Positions 35,744-46,256 of a stretch of DNA of 64,000 nt are shown in pieces; the first letter of the stretch is position 1; each line of letters starts with the position of its first letter. The notes beneath the pieces are model-generated. The model saw only the letters and a list, made by a program, of their open reading frames with translations. It had not been told where the DNA came from and made no database searches. Source of the stretch: Plasmopara viticola (Eukaryota > Oomycota > Peronosporomycetes > Peronosporales > Peronosporaceae); the NCBI GenBank assembly GCA_001695595.3, contig MBPM02000090.1:62001-126000 (forward strand), in the 5' to 3' direction. Made by a program: the position numbers and the translations under genes.

Positions 35744-36085
35744 GGCTTGTGTAACCTGATACTACCTCGTTTTACACTGGCATGTGTATCCTGATACACA
35801 CTCGCTTTTTAATAATTTCATCGTTTTTTGTCTAACCCCACTTTGAAGTGGCCTGTGTAATGTGGTGCTCCCAAAACTCGCTCGCTTTAACAACATCGAA
35901 AATCGATTAATGAATTTCTGTCTTGATAATGGTTCAATCTGTTGTCCATACTAGACGCTTAGAAGCTAGAGCTTCAGCTACAAGCTCACCGAGATCGACC
36001 ACTAGCCTGTATTACTTCTGTGTATATAACGCCATTGAAAGTTAGCATTTTACTAACGGTCTCGTGGCGCTCAGCCGCTTAGTGA
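35744..36085. repeat. Possible solo LTR with internal tandem motif
   Basis: Three loosely spaced units each start GGC(T/A/C)TGTGTA (near 35745, 35778 and 35851) and run into CTCG(C/T)TTT. A TATATAA box lies near 36021. The block ends with a small inverted repeat, GTTAGCATTTTACTAAC. Such features are common in LTRs, and a gypsy RNase H relic lies just beyond. No flanking duplication was found, so this is tentative. Confidence 0.25.
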
Positions 36086-36199
36086 AGACCACAGACTCAT
36101 GTTTCCTGCTGAGCCATACCTGTATGTACCGAAGGACCTCAAATGGAGTAATAGAATAGGCAGACTTGCCAGTGGTGCAGCTGCATTTGACGAACGTGT

Positions 36200-36451
36200 C
36201 TATTTAACATTTAAGCAAATTTCGTACTCGTACTGCTGCGTGCAAGCATAATTTGTGTAGACCGCAAAAGACCGAGAGTCTAGCAGATGAGAACTGAACA
36301 TGATGAGAGCGTAGTTCAACGTAAGAAGCTCTTCGTCACGGTCAAAATTTGGATGCATTGATGTGATCACACCCTTGTCATAGCAAAATTCGACGCGTGC
36401 GCTGAGCAGCCGTTCTTGATCCGGCGAAGTCAAGATACGTGTCTGAGACAA
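36200..36451 (-). pseudogene. Ty3/gypsy RNase H relic
   Basis: An 83-codon minus frame carries DRDEELLTLNYALI followed by LLDSRSFAVYTNYA. This matches the gypsy RNase H pattern of a (D/K)ELLA..YAL helix, then LLG..F.VYTDHA. The catalytic Asp of VYTD is Asn here. No reverse transcriptase or integrase could be followed on either side, so the element is decayed. Confidence 0.5.
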
Positions 36452-37428
36452 AAATTCGTCAGCTGCTTAATGTAATGTTTATCAATAAGTGAGTTTGTGC
36501 TGTCAAATGCTTTTTCATGTCTAATACTCAAAAGTTACAATGTGTTTCTCTGAAGATATTCTTCAAGTCGCATTGCCTATCTCATATTCTCTGCACTGTA
36601 CTTATTAAGATAATCGATAAAACCACATCATTTCAGATAGTAAGTACCAAAACTAACACGTTCACGGTAGCTTGACTTATACTGGGTTTCTCTGAATGCT
36701 ATTTTTCAAATCAAGTACTTTAAGAAAACATTCTTTGCAATTTGGATCAAAGCAAAAATTTGAACATACTCGTAAATCTTACCGTACCAGGCATAGCTGT
36801 AGAAGTAAACGCCATCAAAATATGCATGTGTAAAGGCTTTAGGGGCCCAAACAGCTTCAAAAGCAGAATGATTACAGTCAAAAGCGCATGCGACAGCCCT
36901 TGTAGCGTTAGTATCCGCTACCGCACCATGCTACTCGAGTTACTGACCGCAACCAGGGGTGAGTAGTCCCTATGGATAGCATCCAAAATTATTCACCAGA
37001 TCGATTGCACTGTACATTACTATCTCGCCGTGTTGCTGTACAGCACAAAGTCTTTGTACTTTGTGTCTCTGCATAAATGGTGATCACATTGAGTTGAGTA
37101 TAAGTGGGTTTTATGCGTAATTTGCAAAGTCACTCCCATCGGTGCCTTGATCGGAAAAATGCGTCGATAGTTTTAGACTTTAAGACCGAGAATCTGCTTC
37201 GTGTACTAAGGTCTGCTTGGTGCACTTCACCAAGAAGCCATGAGTAAGAACACTTTCCGTCAGACCAGATGACTTTCAATTGCTATACCGCTAGTCTTGT
37301 TGGCATTTGAGTTTCTGTCGTAAACATTTCGTCCAGTTCCAGTATATTGAAACTGACTGAAGACCTGTCGTGCCATCAGCCAAATTGATCTTTTCATTAA
37401 AAAGAGTTTACAGCAGAGCGCTATCGTT

Positions 37429-37981
37429 TTACTTGACAAGTTTCATGAACCTTAGACCCTCGCATAACCAGCCGTAGGTGACGTGCTGCGCGTTGACCCT
37501 GTCTGCTTTTTGAAGATCGACTGCCTCAACAAATGTTTTCGTGTCGTATTCAATTATACACCTGCAAATAAGTATGTTCATCTTGACAGCTAAATTCCAC
37601 AAAGCGCCACATCAGCGAAATCTGTGTCACTCCCAAATGCAAGTGGACCGACAATGTCCCACATGACATATAACAAGCGCTGTCTTCGGCGAAGGTTGCT
37701 AAGTCGGTGCCACATGCATAGACATAAGTTGTAATGCTTTGGTCTACTAAGAGCCAGACCCTGCCAGGAACGCTGTTCAAGTTAGTAAAAACAAATCGCT
37801 CATGAGAAGCTTTATGCTGGAACGACACATCGTCTGTGATGCGCGCGCCAGGAGTCCCATTGTGTTTGAATTCGCCAAACTCGAAGCCATCTACGAGCCA
37901 TAACGACTGGTGAAATAGTAAGCGAGATATGAATGTGCGCATTGTGGACTGTCCGAATGTCACAAGTCGGGCATTAGTCAA
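37429..37981 (-). pseudogene. Frameshifted unidentified protein-coding relic
   Basis: A 143-codon minus frame (37981-37550) ends in YLQVYN-stop. One extra base there, at about 37552, shifts into a second frame that continues as EYDTKTFVEAVDL ... QHVTYGWLCEGLRFMKLVK to a stop at 37429. The two halves read as one protein with normal amino acid composition (for example NSVPGRVWLLVDQS and LWRFVEFSCQDEH). I do not recognise the family. A 1-bp insertion, or less likely an intron, explains the break. Confidence 0.45.
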
Positions 37982-40809
37982 GAAATGTTCACACGAGTTC
38001 TATGTGCATCAAAATATTAAAACACTGGCAATTTGAACATAACAAACTCATAGTTATATTGCTTGAATAAGTTTGCGCGGTGGTGCCTGATACACCGTTT
38101 GAAAATATTAGCCTAAGTCAACTTGGACAAGGAAGCAAACCTCAACAGAACAACATGATTCATTGCTCCAGCTGCCCGGCCGATTCTCTGATGCTGCCTG
38201 CTACTTTATCATGTATCGAACAAAGATTGAAGCACGTCATAATATCCTGCTTGATGTTCGTAGACGGACATCTGAGCTTTGTGAAACTAGATTCTGAGCT
38301 TAAGTCTTGCTACTCGAGGTCATTAATCAAGGTGGCACCTTAATTTCACCTTAATCTTTTTGCAAAATGCTAATTCTGCTGGTTTATTTGTGGTCTCAGC
38401 CTTTATTGCAACAGTCTTTTTCCACTTGCCCGCATTACTATATTGTATATTAGCACACACGGTTTTAAAAGCGATAAGAAAATATATTTTATACAGCATG
38501 TGGTCTAAGGACCGCATATAGATTTAAACTACTTCTTTAGATAGTGAATAAGAATTTCTGGAATCGAAGCAGTGTTACCAGTACAGTAAATACCTTTGAA
38601 AAAATGTAGAGATTTCATAGGCGTTCTGATAATAACTCTAAGTCAAATCGGTCTAAAATTTACACCATTCTAGCCCAAGCCATATCCACGATGCTGTCGT
38701 AACTTGACAGCTCTTAATACTATTGTAGTAAAGGAGCTGCCAACTACACTGGGATTCTGTATGCAGTAATCCTCGTGTATCGTTAATCAAAGAGGGACGA
38801 TGTCACTTCGAAGTGTTTGAAAGCTTCAGCCATTTTCGCTGTCACAAAAGTTGTATTGACTAGCATCAAGAACATCTACGATCTTCATCCAAATGCATGC
38901 TAAGCCACCGCATCGCAAATATTATTAAAGCCTCATAATAAACCTTGAACGCTGTAATCTTTTTTAAGCGTATCTCTTAAGATGGTTTTGAGTTCATATG
39001 CTTATGAGCGAACAAAGTTTAGTAGGTCAACATTAAGGTATTTAGCGTTAGCTTGTTGCAAGAAAAAACATATGACGCTTGAAGCTAAAATAATACTTTT
39101 TAGCTCCTTTGATTATCAATAACAGCCGGCAAGCTAAGCTTGCTCACTCTATTCGTGTAATAGACGCCGGAGCGCTATGTATCTAAGCTCAGTCGACCGT
39201 GGTGTCTCAGTTAAATGATACAGGAGGACACCAGTTCTGCAGATTGAGCTTGGACGGATGACTATACGCTAAGGGTTTCAGAGATCTACTCTCTCATCAG
39301 CTTAGTTGGGCTCGATAGGAGTTGAAGTGCTATATGATTCTCGGATCTGTAAGCCCCCTACTCGTTCTATTGGATTTTAATTTGCTGTTATCTTATTGGT
39401 GCTCACAAACAAGGTCGAGAGTAAGCGGATATATGCATTTGGACCACAAAATTACTATTGTCGCGACCTCCTTCAAGTCAAAATAGTTTGTCAAACCAGT
39501 GAAGAATGCAGTTCCTGGACAAAGTCCATCAGTTTGTTATTGCCTTAGCACGTCATCAAAGAAAGTAGCCTAGGACAATAGACGTAGCTGAGCAGAAAGA
39601 CGACTCGTATCAGCAGTGATTTAGCTTAGCTCTTGGTGGGTAATGTAGCATTTAGAGAGGCAATGCACGTTAATGTCAATTTACCTGCTCGCCTTTCGAA
39701 ATCCGAGACCGCAAAAAACATGTTTACTCGTTCGCAACAAGCCAGAGTTCATCGCCATTCTGCCCTTTTTGCCTCAAAAGAGTTCTCATCGCTTTAGGGT
39801 AGTGATCCAGACATTTATTATAATCTTAGATAGCCCCGTCGTTCTTGGAATGCAGCGAAAATATTCTTAGCGAGCACCTCTACGTTGTGTACGTGTTCCT
39901 CCACCCATGGTGGTAGGATTGCGTCTGCAATTTTCTGGCATAAAGCTAACCATGATCTTTAAAGTGTGGCGTTTGCTGCACTTCCACGAGGTTTGTCTTG
40001 CGTATTTGAACACCTTAGTTTTCGGGCCTGACTCGAAATCTTGTCCTTGATATCCTAAGTGTACAGCTCAGACATAACAATGTGCAGCACATGGTCTAGT
40101 ATGACTCACAAAATCTTTGCACAAGGCAAACAGAGTGGTAATCAAGACGTTTGACCAGTCAAGCAGAACAATTTTCGGCTCTTATTGGTTCTGAGTTTGA
40201 GACGAATTTTAAAGGCCTTAAGTCTAGCTTCTACTTGATAACAAATTTTAATCTATACGACTAATCCTCTCTGAAGACGAAGCAATATGTTTCTTTGCAT
40301 CAAAGCTGCTTTGATAGCTAATAATTCGATTTGGCCCAATGGGTCACAATACTTGGCCGCACATGACTCAAATTGATCACGCGCACGTAAATGTGCTCTC
40401 CACCTTTAAGCATTCTTTACTGGAAAGATTACGCTTCTGAAACGCTGGCTTCTAAGGCTGATGCTTCGTCCAAATCGAAGCCGCTAGCTGTACTTCAGCG
40501 ATTCAGATAACTAAGGTCATTAGTAAAGGCTACATTTTGCTATTAAGCTTAGTCTATCAAAAGAGAGCAGCAATACGAAACTTTCGTGCGTTCAACGTTC
40601 ATTTGGAACACAGATATGTTGTACGTGTCATGGTAGACGAGCCTAATATGCAGTCATTCATGTGACAGAAATTCTGTCAATAGTGCATTATAGTTGGTTG
40701 TTAATTGGCTGACATCTGCGTGACGTCCGTCACTTATCTCTTAAAATAACAGCTTCGTATGCTGTCTATCAATAATCGCAGTCTCTGATGCACGACACTA
40801 ATATAGCAA

Positions 40810-43668
40810 ATGCATCGGCCTCGATGGGGCTCGTCGGTGTTGTTGTTGCTATTCTCGCGCAATACATCTGCGTCAAATTGGGCTCAAGTCAGTGGCGTGA
40901 AATACACAAATGCCGCTGGGAGAGAGACGACGCCTTGGGCAAGTCGACATGGTCATGCTGTCACCGCTTTAGACTATAGTGACGATCATGAACAAAGTAC
41001 TGGGCAGAAGTCAAGACTATTTGTGCTAGGAGGCGACTCGAATGTTCAAGGAACACAAGACTTGAGAGCTTACCCTGGAGGTGGTGCCTTGCGCAATGAC
41101 GTGTGGAGCACAACAGGTTTTACTTGGAATCTACAGACCAATGTTCTCAAGACAACAAAATGGGGCGATCCGCTGCCTCAAATCGTGGCAAACGTGACGT
41201 GGTTGCAAACGAATTATGGCAAAAAACCACCTCGTGGTGTCTCTTACTCGGACTGGATAGCGTGCGCGTCTGCTGCTTGGGCAGTTTATCCTCCTTCAGG
41301 ATGCAATGACGCGACTCATCCCCCTGGTGCGTACTTGGTCGATAATATGTTTTCTCCGCGTCGAAATTTTGTCGCTCTTGCGTTTCACAATGAACTGTTT
41401 GTTTTCGGTGGTCGTGCTCGTGAGCATGTTCCAGTCCCTCAGTCACAATTACGTGGCGGGACGGGACCGAAATCTTTGGCCCCTTACAACGCTCGATGGC
41501 TCGAGTTTGCTGTACTTAAAAACGATGTTTGGCGTAGCAGTGATGCTGGCTCGTCGTGGAAACTCGTAACTCCCGGGTGTGCGTTTCCACAGAGCGCGTT
41601 GGTGCACAAGGCATCACGTCTAGAACTTCAATGTGAAGATGACGGCCAGTGTGAAGGCGATGCGTCTTGTCAAGTCGACAAAGCTACAGCTACTGGCTTT
41701 TGCGTGTGCAACATGTGGTCGCCACGCGAATTCCACGCGCTGGTAGTTTTCAACGATGCCTTGTTCTTGTCTGGTGGCTACGCTCTTGTCGAGCTGGGAA
41801 ATTGTGGCGTCGAGGAGAATGCCCGAAAACGACCAACAGGGGAAGAGTTTGCATGCAGTGGAGGCTATCGCGCATATCTAAATGACGTGTGGACGTCAAA
41901 CGATGGTCAACATTGGAAGATGCTTACATTGCACGCAGAGTTTTCTCCTCGCGGCGAACATTCAATGGTAGTATTCAATTCTATGCTTTACATTCTTGGA
42001 GGACGCACAGGTGGTTCACAGACTGGACAAGATCAGACAGAGCTGCTGAACGATATCTGGGTAAGCACCACTGGGTCCACGTGGACTCGAGTAATTGAGG
42101 CTGCTTCGTGGTCACCCCGGGCCAAACATGTGACTCTCATGCTGCCAGGTGCATCCGATCAAGCTCCGCTAGATGACCAGGAGGAGCAGTTGATTATGAT
42201 GTTTGGAGAGGATGCAGAACGAACATTGGAAGATGTTTGGGTCTGGAAAGGTGGCAACTCAACTTGGATTCAGGACTATTCGTCTGACACCCCATTTGAA
42301 GAATATGTGAGACCGACGAGCAATGTCTCGTCGCTGCGAACGATGGTAGACACGGATGCTTTTGCTCTAAGTGCGGCTAAAATATATACAATTCAAGACC
42401 TTACTTCTTTGTCATTCGATCAGACGATTGCTTTGCGGAAGCTGATGCCTATATGCGACTATATTGCGTTAGCAAAGCTTGTGGTGGAACAATGCACAGT
42501 ACAGCCATTGGAATATGAAGGACAAGAGGGAGAGCGTGTGAAAGTTATCAATGGGGATGTGGAAGCGACAGCCGAGATCACAAGCACCACTCAAGATGAA
42601 ACGAACTGGGACGGCTGCACACACATTGGTGGCAAGGTAAAAGACACGAAGACTGGTCATTTGCGTTGGGCTGACGTCCTAGGAGTAGATCAAGTTCCAA
42701 TCCTCCGAAACATTTTTGTCGATGCTCAAGAAAGCATATGCCAGTGGAGACCCAAGCCAAGATCTGGTCACGCTGGTGTTATTTTTAAGCGGAAGGTCCT
42801 GACTTTAGGTGGATTAACAGCACCCGATTACTATGAGAACGATGTTTGGTATCGCGATGCTCGTCGACCGCGTGCACAATTTACATTGGTGCCAGCAAGC
42901 GAAAGTTCGGACACGGAGTTTGACTTTCAAAGTGACAAACCCTCGTGCGTTTTTGAGTATCATCTGCTTGATACTGTGGAGCAACTCGTTGTACGCAATT
43001 GGACGCTTACGCTGGGTAAAGTGGATGTCGGGAGTTGGTTGGACTCGGGCACATTTCGCATGCGTGTCCGTGCTCGAGACCCTGCCGGCAATGTGGACGC
43101 ATCGTTCGAAGATGGCCGCAATGAGCACACGTGGAAATACGAGCGACCTTTACCATGGAAATTGATCATCGGACTATCTTGTGTCGGGTTGGTGCTCTTG
43201 ATAGGGTTTCTAGTCGAATGGCGAAAGCGTCGCAAACGCGCTGCTATGGAACGTTACGTTATGAAGCGCATGCGTCGCAAAGCAAAGAAGAAGAACAGCG
43301 CTATAGATATTGCAAAGAAGAGTGATCGGAATTGGCGAAAGACATTCGACGAAGCAAAGGATAGCAAGAAGGGAAAGAAAGCTCTTGCAAGGAGGAAGGC
43401 TTTGACGGTCATTGACGAGACGGTCAAGCCCAGGAGCAAGTCAAAACGCAAAACTTTGAAGAAGGATGATGCAAAGGTCAAAATGGGAAAACTAAATGGA
43501 AGAAAAGAGGAGGATGCGGAGACAAACGGTCCCACGACAGTGGCAAAGACTTCTGAGCTGAAAACTAAGCAACAGACAAATAAACTTGCCGCGAAGCAAT
43601 CGATTAAAGCAGACAAGAAGAGCAAAAAAAAATTTAGCGAGAAGAGTACCAATAGAAAGTCTAAGTAG
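40810..43668 (+). CDS. Kelch-repeat type I membrane protein with basic cytoplasmic tail
   Basis: Single exon, 952 residues. A signal peptide (WGSSVLLLLFSRNTSAS) is followed by kelch-type blades. Each blade has an H-x-x-x-x-F/L motif, an (L/F)GG turn (LFVLGGD, LFVFGGR, LFLSGGY, LYILGGR, VLTLGGL) and an NDVW strand (five or more copies). Between blades, about residue 275-300, is a Cys-rich EGF-like segment (QCEGDASCQVDKATATGFC). A module ending RVRARDPAGNVD precedes one membrane span (LIIGLSCVGLVLLIGFLV, about 782-799). The cytoplasmic tail of about 150 residues is very Lys/Arg-rich and probably disordered. The shape is that of a cell-surface receptor or adhesion protein; ligand unknown. The stop lies only 74 bp before the ING gene. 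Confidence 0.85.
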   Translation: MHRPRWGSSVLLLLFSRNTSASNWAQVSGVKYTNAAGRETTPWASRHGHAVTALDYSDDHEQSTGQKSRLFVLGGDSNVQGTQDLRAYPGGGALRNDVWSTTGFTWNLQTNVLKTTKWGDPLPQIVANVTWLQTNYGKKPPRGVSYSDWIACASAAWAVYPPSGCNDATHPPGAYLVDNMFSPRRNFVALAFHNELFVFGGRAREHVPVPQSQLRGGTGPKSLAPYNARWLEFAVLKNDVWRSSDAGSSWKLVTPGCAFPQSALVHKASRLELQCEDDGQCEGDASCQVDKATATGFCVCNMWSPREFHALVVFNDALFLSGGYALVELGNCGVEENARKRPTGEEFACSGGYRAYLNDVWTSNDGQHWKMLTLHAEFSPRGEHSMVVFNSMLYILGGRTGGSQTGQDQTELLNDIWVSTTGSTWTRVIEAASWSPRAKHVTLMLPGASDQAPLDDQEEQLIMMFGEDAERTLEDVWVWKGGNSTWIQDYSSDTPFEEYVRPTSNVSSLRTMVDTDAFALSAAKIYTIQDLTSLSFDQTIALRKLMPICDYIALAKLVVEQCTVQPLEYEGQEGERVKVINGDVEATAEITSTTQDETNWDGCTHIGGKVKDTKTGHLRWADVLGVDQVPILRNIFVDAQESICQWRPKPRSGHAGVIFKRKVLTLGGLTAPDYYENDVWYRDARRPRAQFTLVPASESSDTEFDFQSDKPSCVFEYHLLDTVEQLVVRNWTLTLGKVDVGSWLDSGTFRMRVRARDPAGNVDASFEDGRNEHTWKYERPLPWKLIIGLSCVGLVLLIGFLVEWRKRRKRAAMERYVMKRMRRKAKKKNSAIDIAKKSDRNWRKTFDEAKDSKKGKKALARRKALTVIDETVKPRSKSKRKTLKKDDAKVKMGKLNGRKEEDAETNGPTTVAKTSELKTKQQTNKLAAKQSIKADKKSKKKFSEKSTNRKSK

Positions 43669-43742
43669 AATTGACAATTTTGCTTTTTTAATACGACACC
43701 GCAATTTTCATAATCATCTTGCCTTTCTAATTTAGTGGGATC

Positions 43743-44652
43743 ATGGGCACCTACGTAGAGGATTACTTGGAGAGTATGTATATGCTGCCGTCGGAGATCA
43801 AGCGCAACTTTGATCTGATGCGGGAACTGGATAAGGTGCGCCCCCTCTTTGAACTAGGCAGGATGTTCTTTGACTCTTGTGCTGCAGACGTCTTACCCGC
43901 TGCTTGAGGAATTAAAAACGGCGCAAAGAGCGTACTTAACGAGTGCGCGGCAAAAGGTGCTTGCGAGGTGCGCTGATACGACAAAAGATGATGCTACAGA
44001 ACAAGAGCTTCGCGAGCTCATTGAAGCTGACGAGATGGTGCAACAACTGCACGAGAAACATGCTTTGGTAGTGCAAAAGCTGGACGAAAAAATTGCCATT
44101 GCAGCTCAAAGCTATGATATTGTGGACCACCATATTCGGCGCTTAGATAGGGACTTGGAGAGCTACTCGGCTTTATTGAAGGCTAATGGAGAGTACCAAG
44201 AAAATAGCAGACCCCATCGCAAGAAACAGAAGGCCGCGGTAGCTACGACAGTTCACCAAGCGTCTCAGAGTCATGCGGTGCCTAATGTCCATGTCCGCAG
44301 CAAGCATAATTCAGCCTCAGCTACTAAAAAGGAGATAACGGTGACTCCATCAGTATCAAAGGCTTCAACTAGTGGAAGCTCATCGTCAAGGAAAAGACCA
44401 ATTACCGAGACTTCAGCGACAAATTCTGCTGCTGCCGCTGCTCCAGCGATTTTTGCCCCCGAGGACTTGCCAATTGACCCGAACGAACCTATATATTGCA
44501 GTTGCAGACGGGTTTCGTTTGGACAAATGGTTGGCTGCGACAATGACGATTGCAAATACGAGTGGTTCCACTTCAGCTGCGTGGGACTGACGGACCAACC
44601 TGCGGGCAAGTGGTACTGTCAGGACTGCAAGGTGCAGCTTGGTATCAAGTAA
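43743..44652 (+). CDS. ING-family PHD finger chromatin reader, two exons
   Basis: Exon 1 is 43743-43835, exon 2 43888-44652; the 52-bp intron is the shortest in the window. The product is 285 residues. The N-terminal ING domain starts MGTYVEDYLESMYMLPSE and continues as a coiled helix (IKRNFDLMRELD, YPLLEELKTAQ). A Ser/Ala-rich linker leads to a classic Cys4-His-Cys3 PHD finger: Cys235, Cys237, Cys248, Cys253, His259, Cys262, Cys275, Cys278, with MVGCDND and EWFHFSCVGL as in ING1-5. ING PHD fingers bind histone H3 trimethylated at Lys4 and recruit acetyltransferase or deacetylase complexes in the nucleus. Confidence 0.93.
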
Positions 44653-44844
44653 TTTTACGGTCACACTTTGCTCAATTCTCATGAAATTTACCATAGTATT
44701 TGTTTGAAAATGTGAATTGTTTATTGGCTCAATTTAAATTAATCTCAGATCTGAGTCTCATACCAAGTGAATGAATGGCCGGTAGCAGACGTACACTTTG
44801 CATTCCTATTCTACGTTTTGCTTAAAGACTTTAACTACCCACCC

Positions 44845-45555
44845 ATGTCTTCCAAGATTGTCAAGCCCGTGGGTCAGACCGCGGATGAGTTCGAAGTGCA
44901 GGTCGCTCAGGAGCTTTCTAATCTCGAGCAATCCGCTGCTGAGATCAAGAACGACCTGAAGGACTTGTACATTACCGCTGCCAAGCAGGTGGACATTTCA
45001 TCTGGCCGCAAGGCAATTGTCATCTTCGTGCCCTACCGCCTGCACGCTTCGTTTAAAAAAATCCAGGCCCGTCTCGTGCGTGAGCTAGAAAAGAAATTCT
45101 CGGGACGTCACGTTGTGATCATTGCCCAGCGCACCATTCTGGGCAAAGGTTACTCGCGTGCCAACAAAGGCGCCGGTCCTCGCCCTCAATCGCGTACTCT
45201 CACCCACGTTCAGGAGCAGATTCTCGATGTAAGTTTCCCCTGCATGCGTCTTCTTGCTGATGCTTCTTTTTGTCGTCAATATTCGATGATGGCCTCTGGG
45301 TTTACGCCACCCCATGCCGTATGCTCACGTTTTGGAATTGTTGTTTTGTCGTTTTGTATGATATAGGATCTTGTATTCCCTACTGAGATCGTCGGCAAGC
45401 GCACGCGCTGTCGCCTTGACGGCTCCAAATTGTTGAAGGTGCACCTGGACCCTAAGGATCAAGTGAATGTGGAGACCAAGCTCGACACTTTCGCCACTGT
45501 GTACAAGAAGCTTACTAACAAAGACGTTGTATTTGAATTCCCAGTGCTGGAGTAA
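44845..45555 (+). CDS. RPS7: 40S ribosomal protein eS7, two exons
   Basis: Exon 1 is 44845-45228 and exon 2 45367-45555, with a 138-bp GT-AG intron, giving 190 residues (family about 194). The start is ATG at 44845 ([11 protein letters not shown]). Upstream in-frame codons lack an ATG. Signatures include [51 protein letters not shown] and [10 protein letters not shown]. It is a component of the small ribosomal subunit. Exon junctions are confirmed by the conserved ILDDLVFP segment across the intron. Confidence 0.95.
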
Positions 45556-45751
45556 GTCTGTGTTTTAATACAAGCTCTTTGTGGAAGTCATGTTTAGAAT
45601 ATGACCAAACAGAGAGCTTAATTGCAGCATGTAGTTAATTCTTGAGCAAGACGCTAGAAAGTGCCTTTGGCGAGGAATGTTTCTAATACAATTCAATATT
45701 GGCCATCGTTCTATTATCTTCATGTTGTAGTATTCGCTATGCTAACGACTA

Positions 45752-46140
45752 TTATCGTCCATCATCGTCGTCATCCACCAAGTCTTGCATTAAAACATTA
45801 AGCGTGTCAAGTGCTCTGACGTCCAGTATTCCCAATGCGCCGACCGATAAAATTCTTGGTATCTGTAAACAATACAAAAGTGTAAAAGTCTAAAAAATCG
45901 CACATACAGTGAATGTGCTTAATACCTTACCGCGTCAATATACCGCGTCCGCCCGAATGCTCGCTTCTGCTGATTAGTGATGACGCTTTCCTCCCGCACC
46001 AGATTGAACACTAATTTTCTTGTGCTCCCATACCTTCTAGTCGAAGTTTTTCCTCCTTGCTGCTTCTGTTGTTGCCTTGCAGCCGCTCGTCGCACTTGTC
46101 GTGCACTTAAAAAGAGGCCACGCGTGACGCCTCGGATCAT
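45752..46140 (-). CDS. Small two-exon gene, Arg-rich N-terminus, unknown function
   Basis: Exon 1 is 46140-45931 and exon 2 45862-45752. The 68-bp intron has donor GCG|GTAAGG and acceptor TTTACAG|ATA, both phase 0. The product is 106 residues. The N-terminus is basic and amphipathic (MIRGVTRGLFLSARQVRRAA), like a mitochondrial presequence, and the protein ends in an acidic DDDDD run. I do not recognise a family. Its start is 116 bp from that of lipoyl synthase on the other strand, and its end is 196 bp from eS7. The tight fit between two genes and the clean splice sites argue for a real gene. Confidence 0.5.
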
Positions 46141-46256
46141 GGTACCTGTGGTTGAACTGCTTTGATGCAGGTCATTTGTGTTGCTCTACACCAATCCATT
46201 AGCATGATGAATATACTAATAATGTACCAATTATTATAAATTTACCAGTTAAATTA

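Larger units (their letters stand above)
29670..40809. other. 11-kb gene-poor desert with transposon debris
   Basis: AT-rich. Recognisable contents, each listed separately, are one copy of a diverged repeat at 31.6-31.9 kb, a possible LTR near 35.7-36.1 kb, a gypsy RNase H relic at 36.2-36.45 kb and a frameshifted unidentified gene at 37.4-38.0 kb. The rest shows no supportable feature. Confidence 0.55.

Noticed and set aside
36062..36110. tRNA-like sequence (GTCTCGTGGCGC)
   Set aside because: The first bases resemble a tRNA 5' end, but no anticodon arm or B box follows.
43254..43652. 132-codon minus-strand Phe/Leu/Ser-rich frame
   Set aside because: It is the antisense shadow of the Lys-rich tail of the kelch protein (AAG-rich codons read as CTT/TTC).
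44767..44844. Longer N-terminus for eS7
   Set aside because: The extension begins with GTG and has no family match; MSSKIV at 44845 fits eS7.
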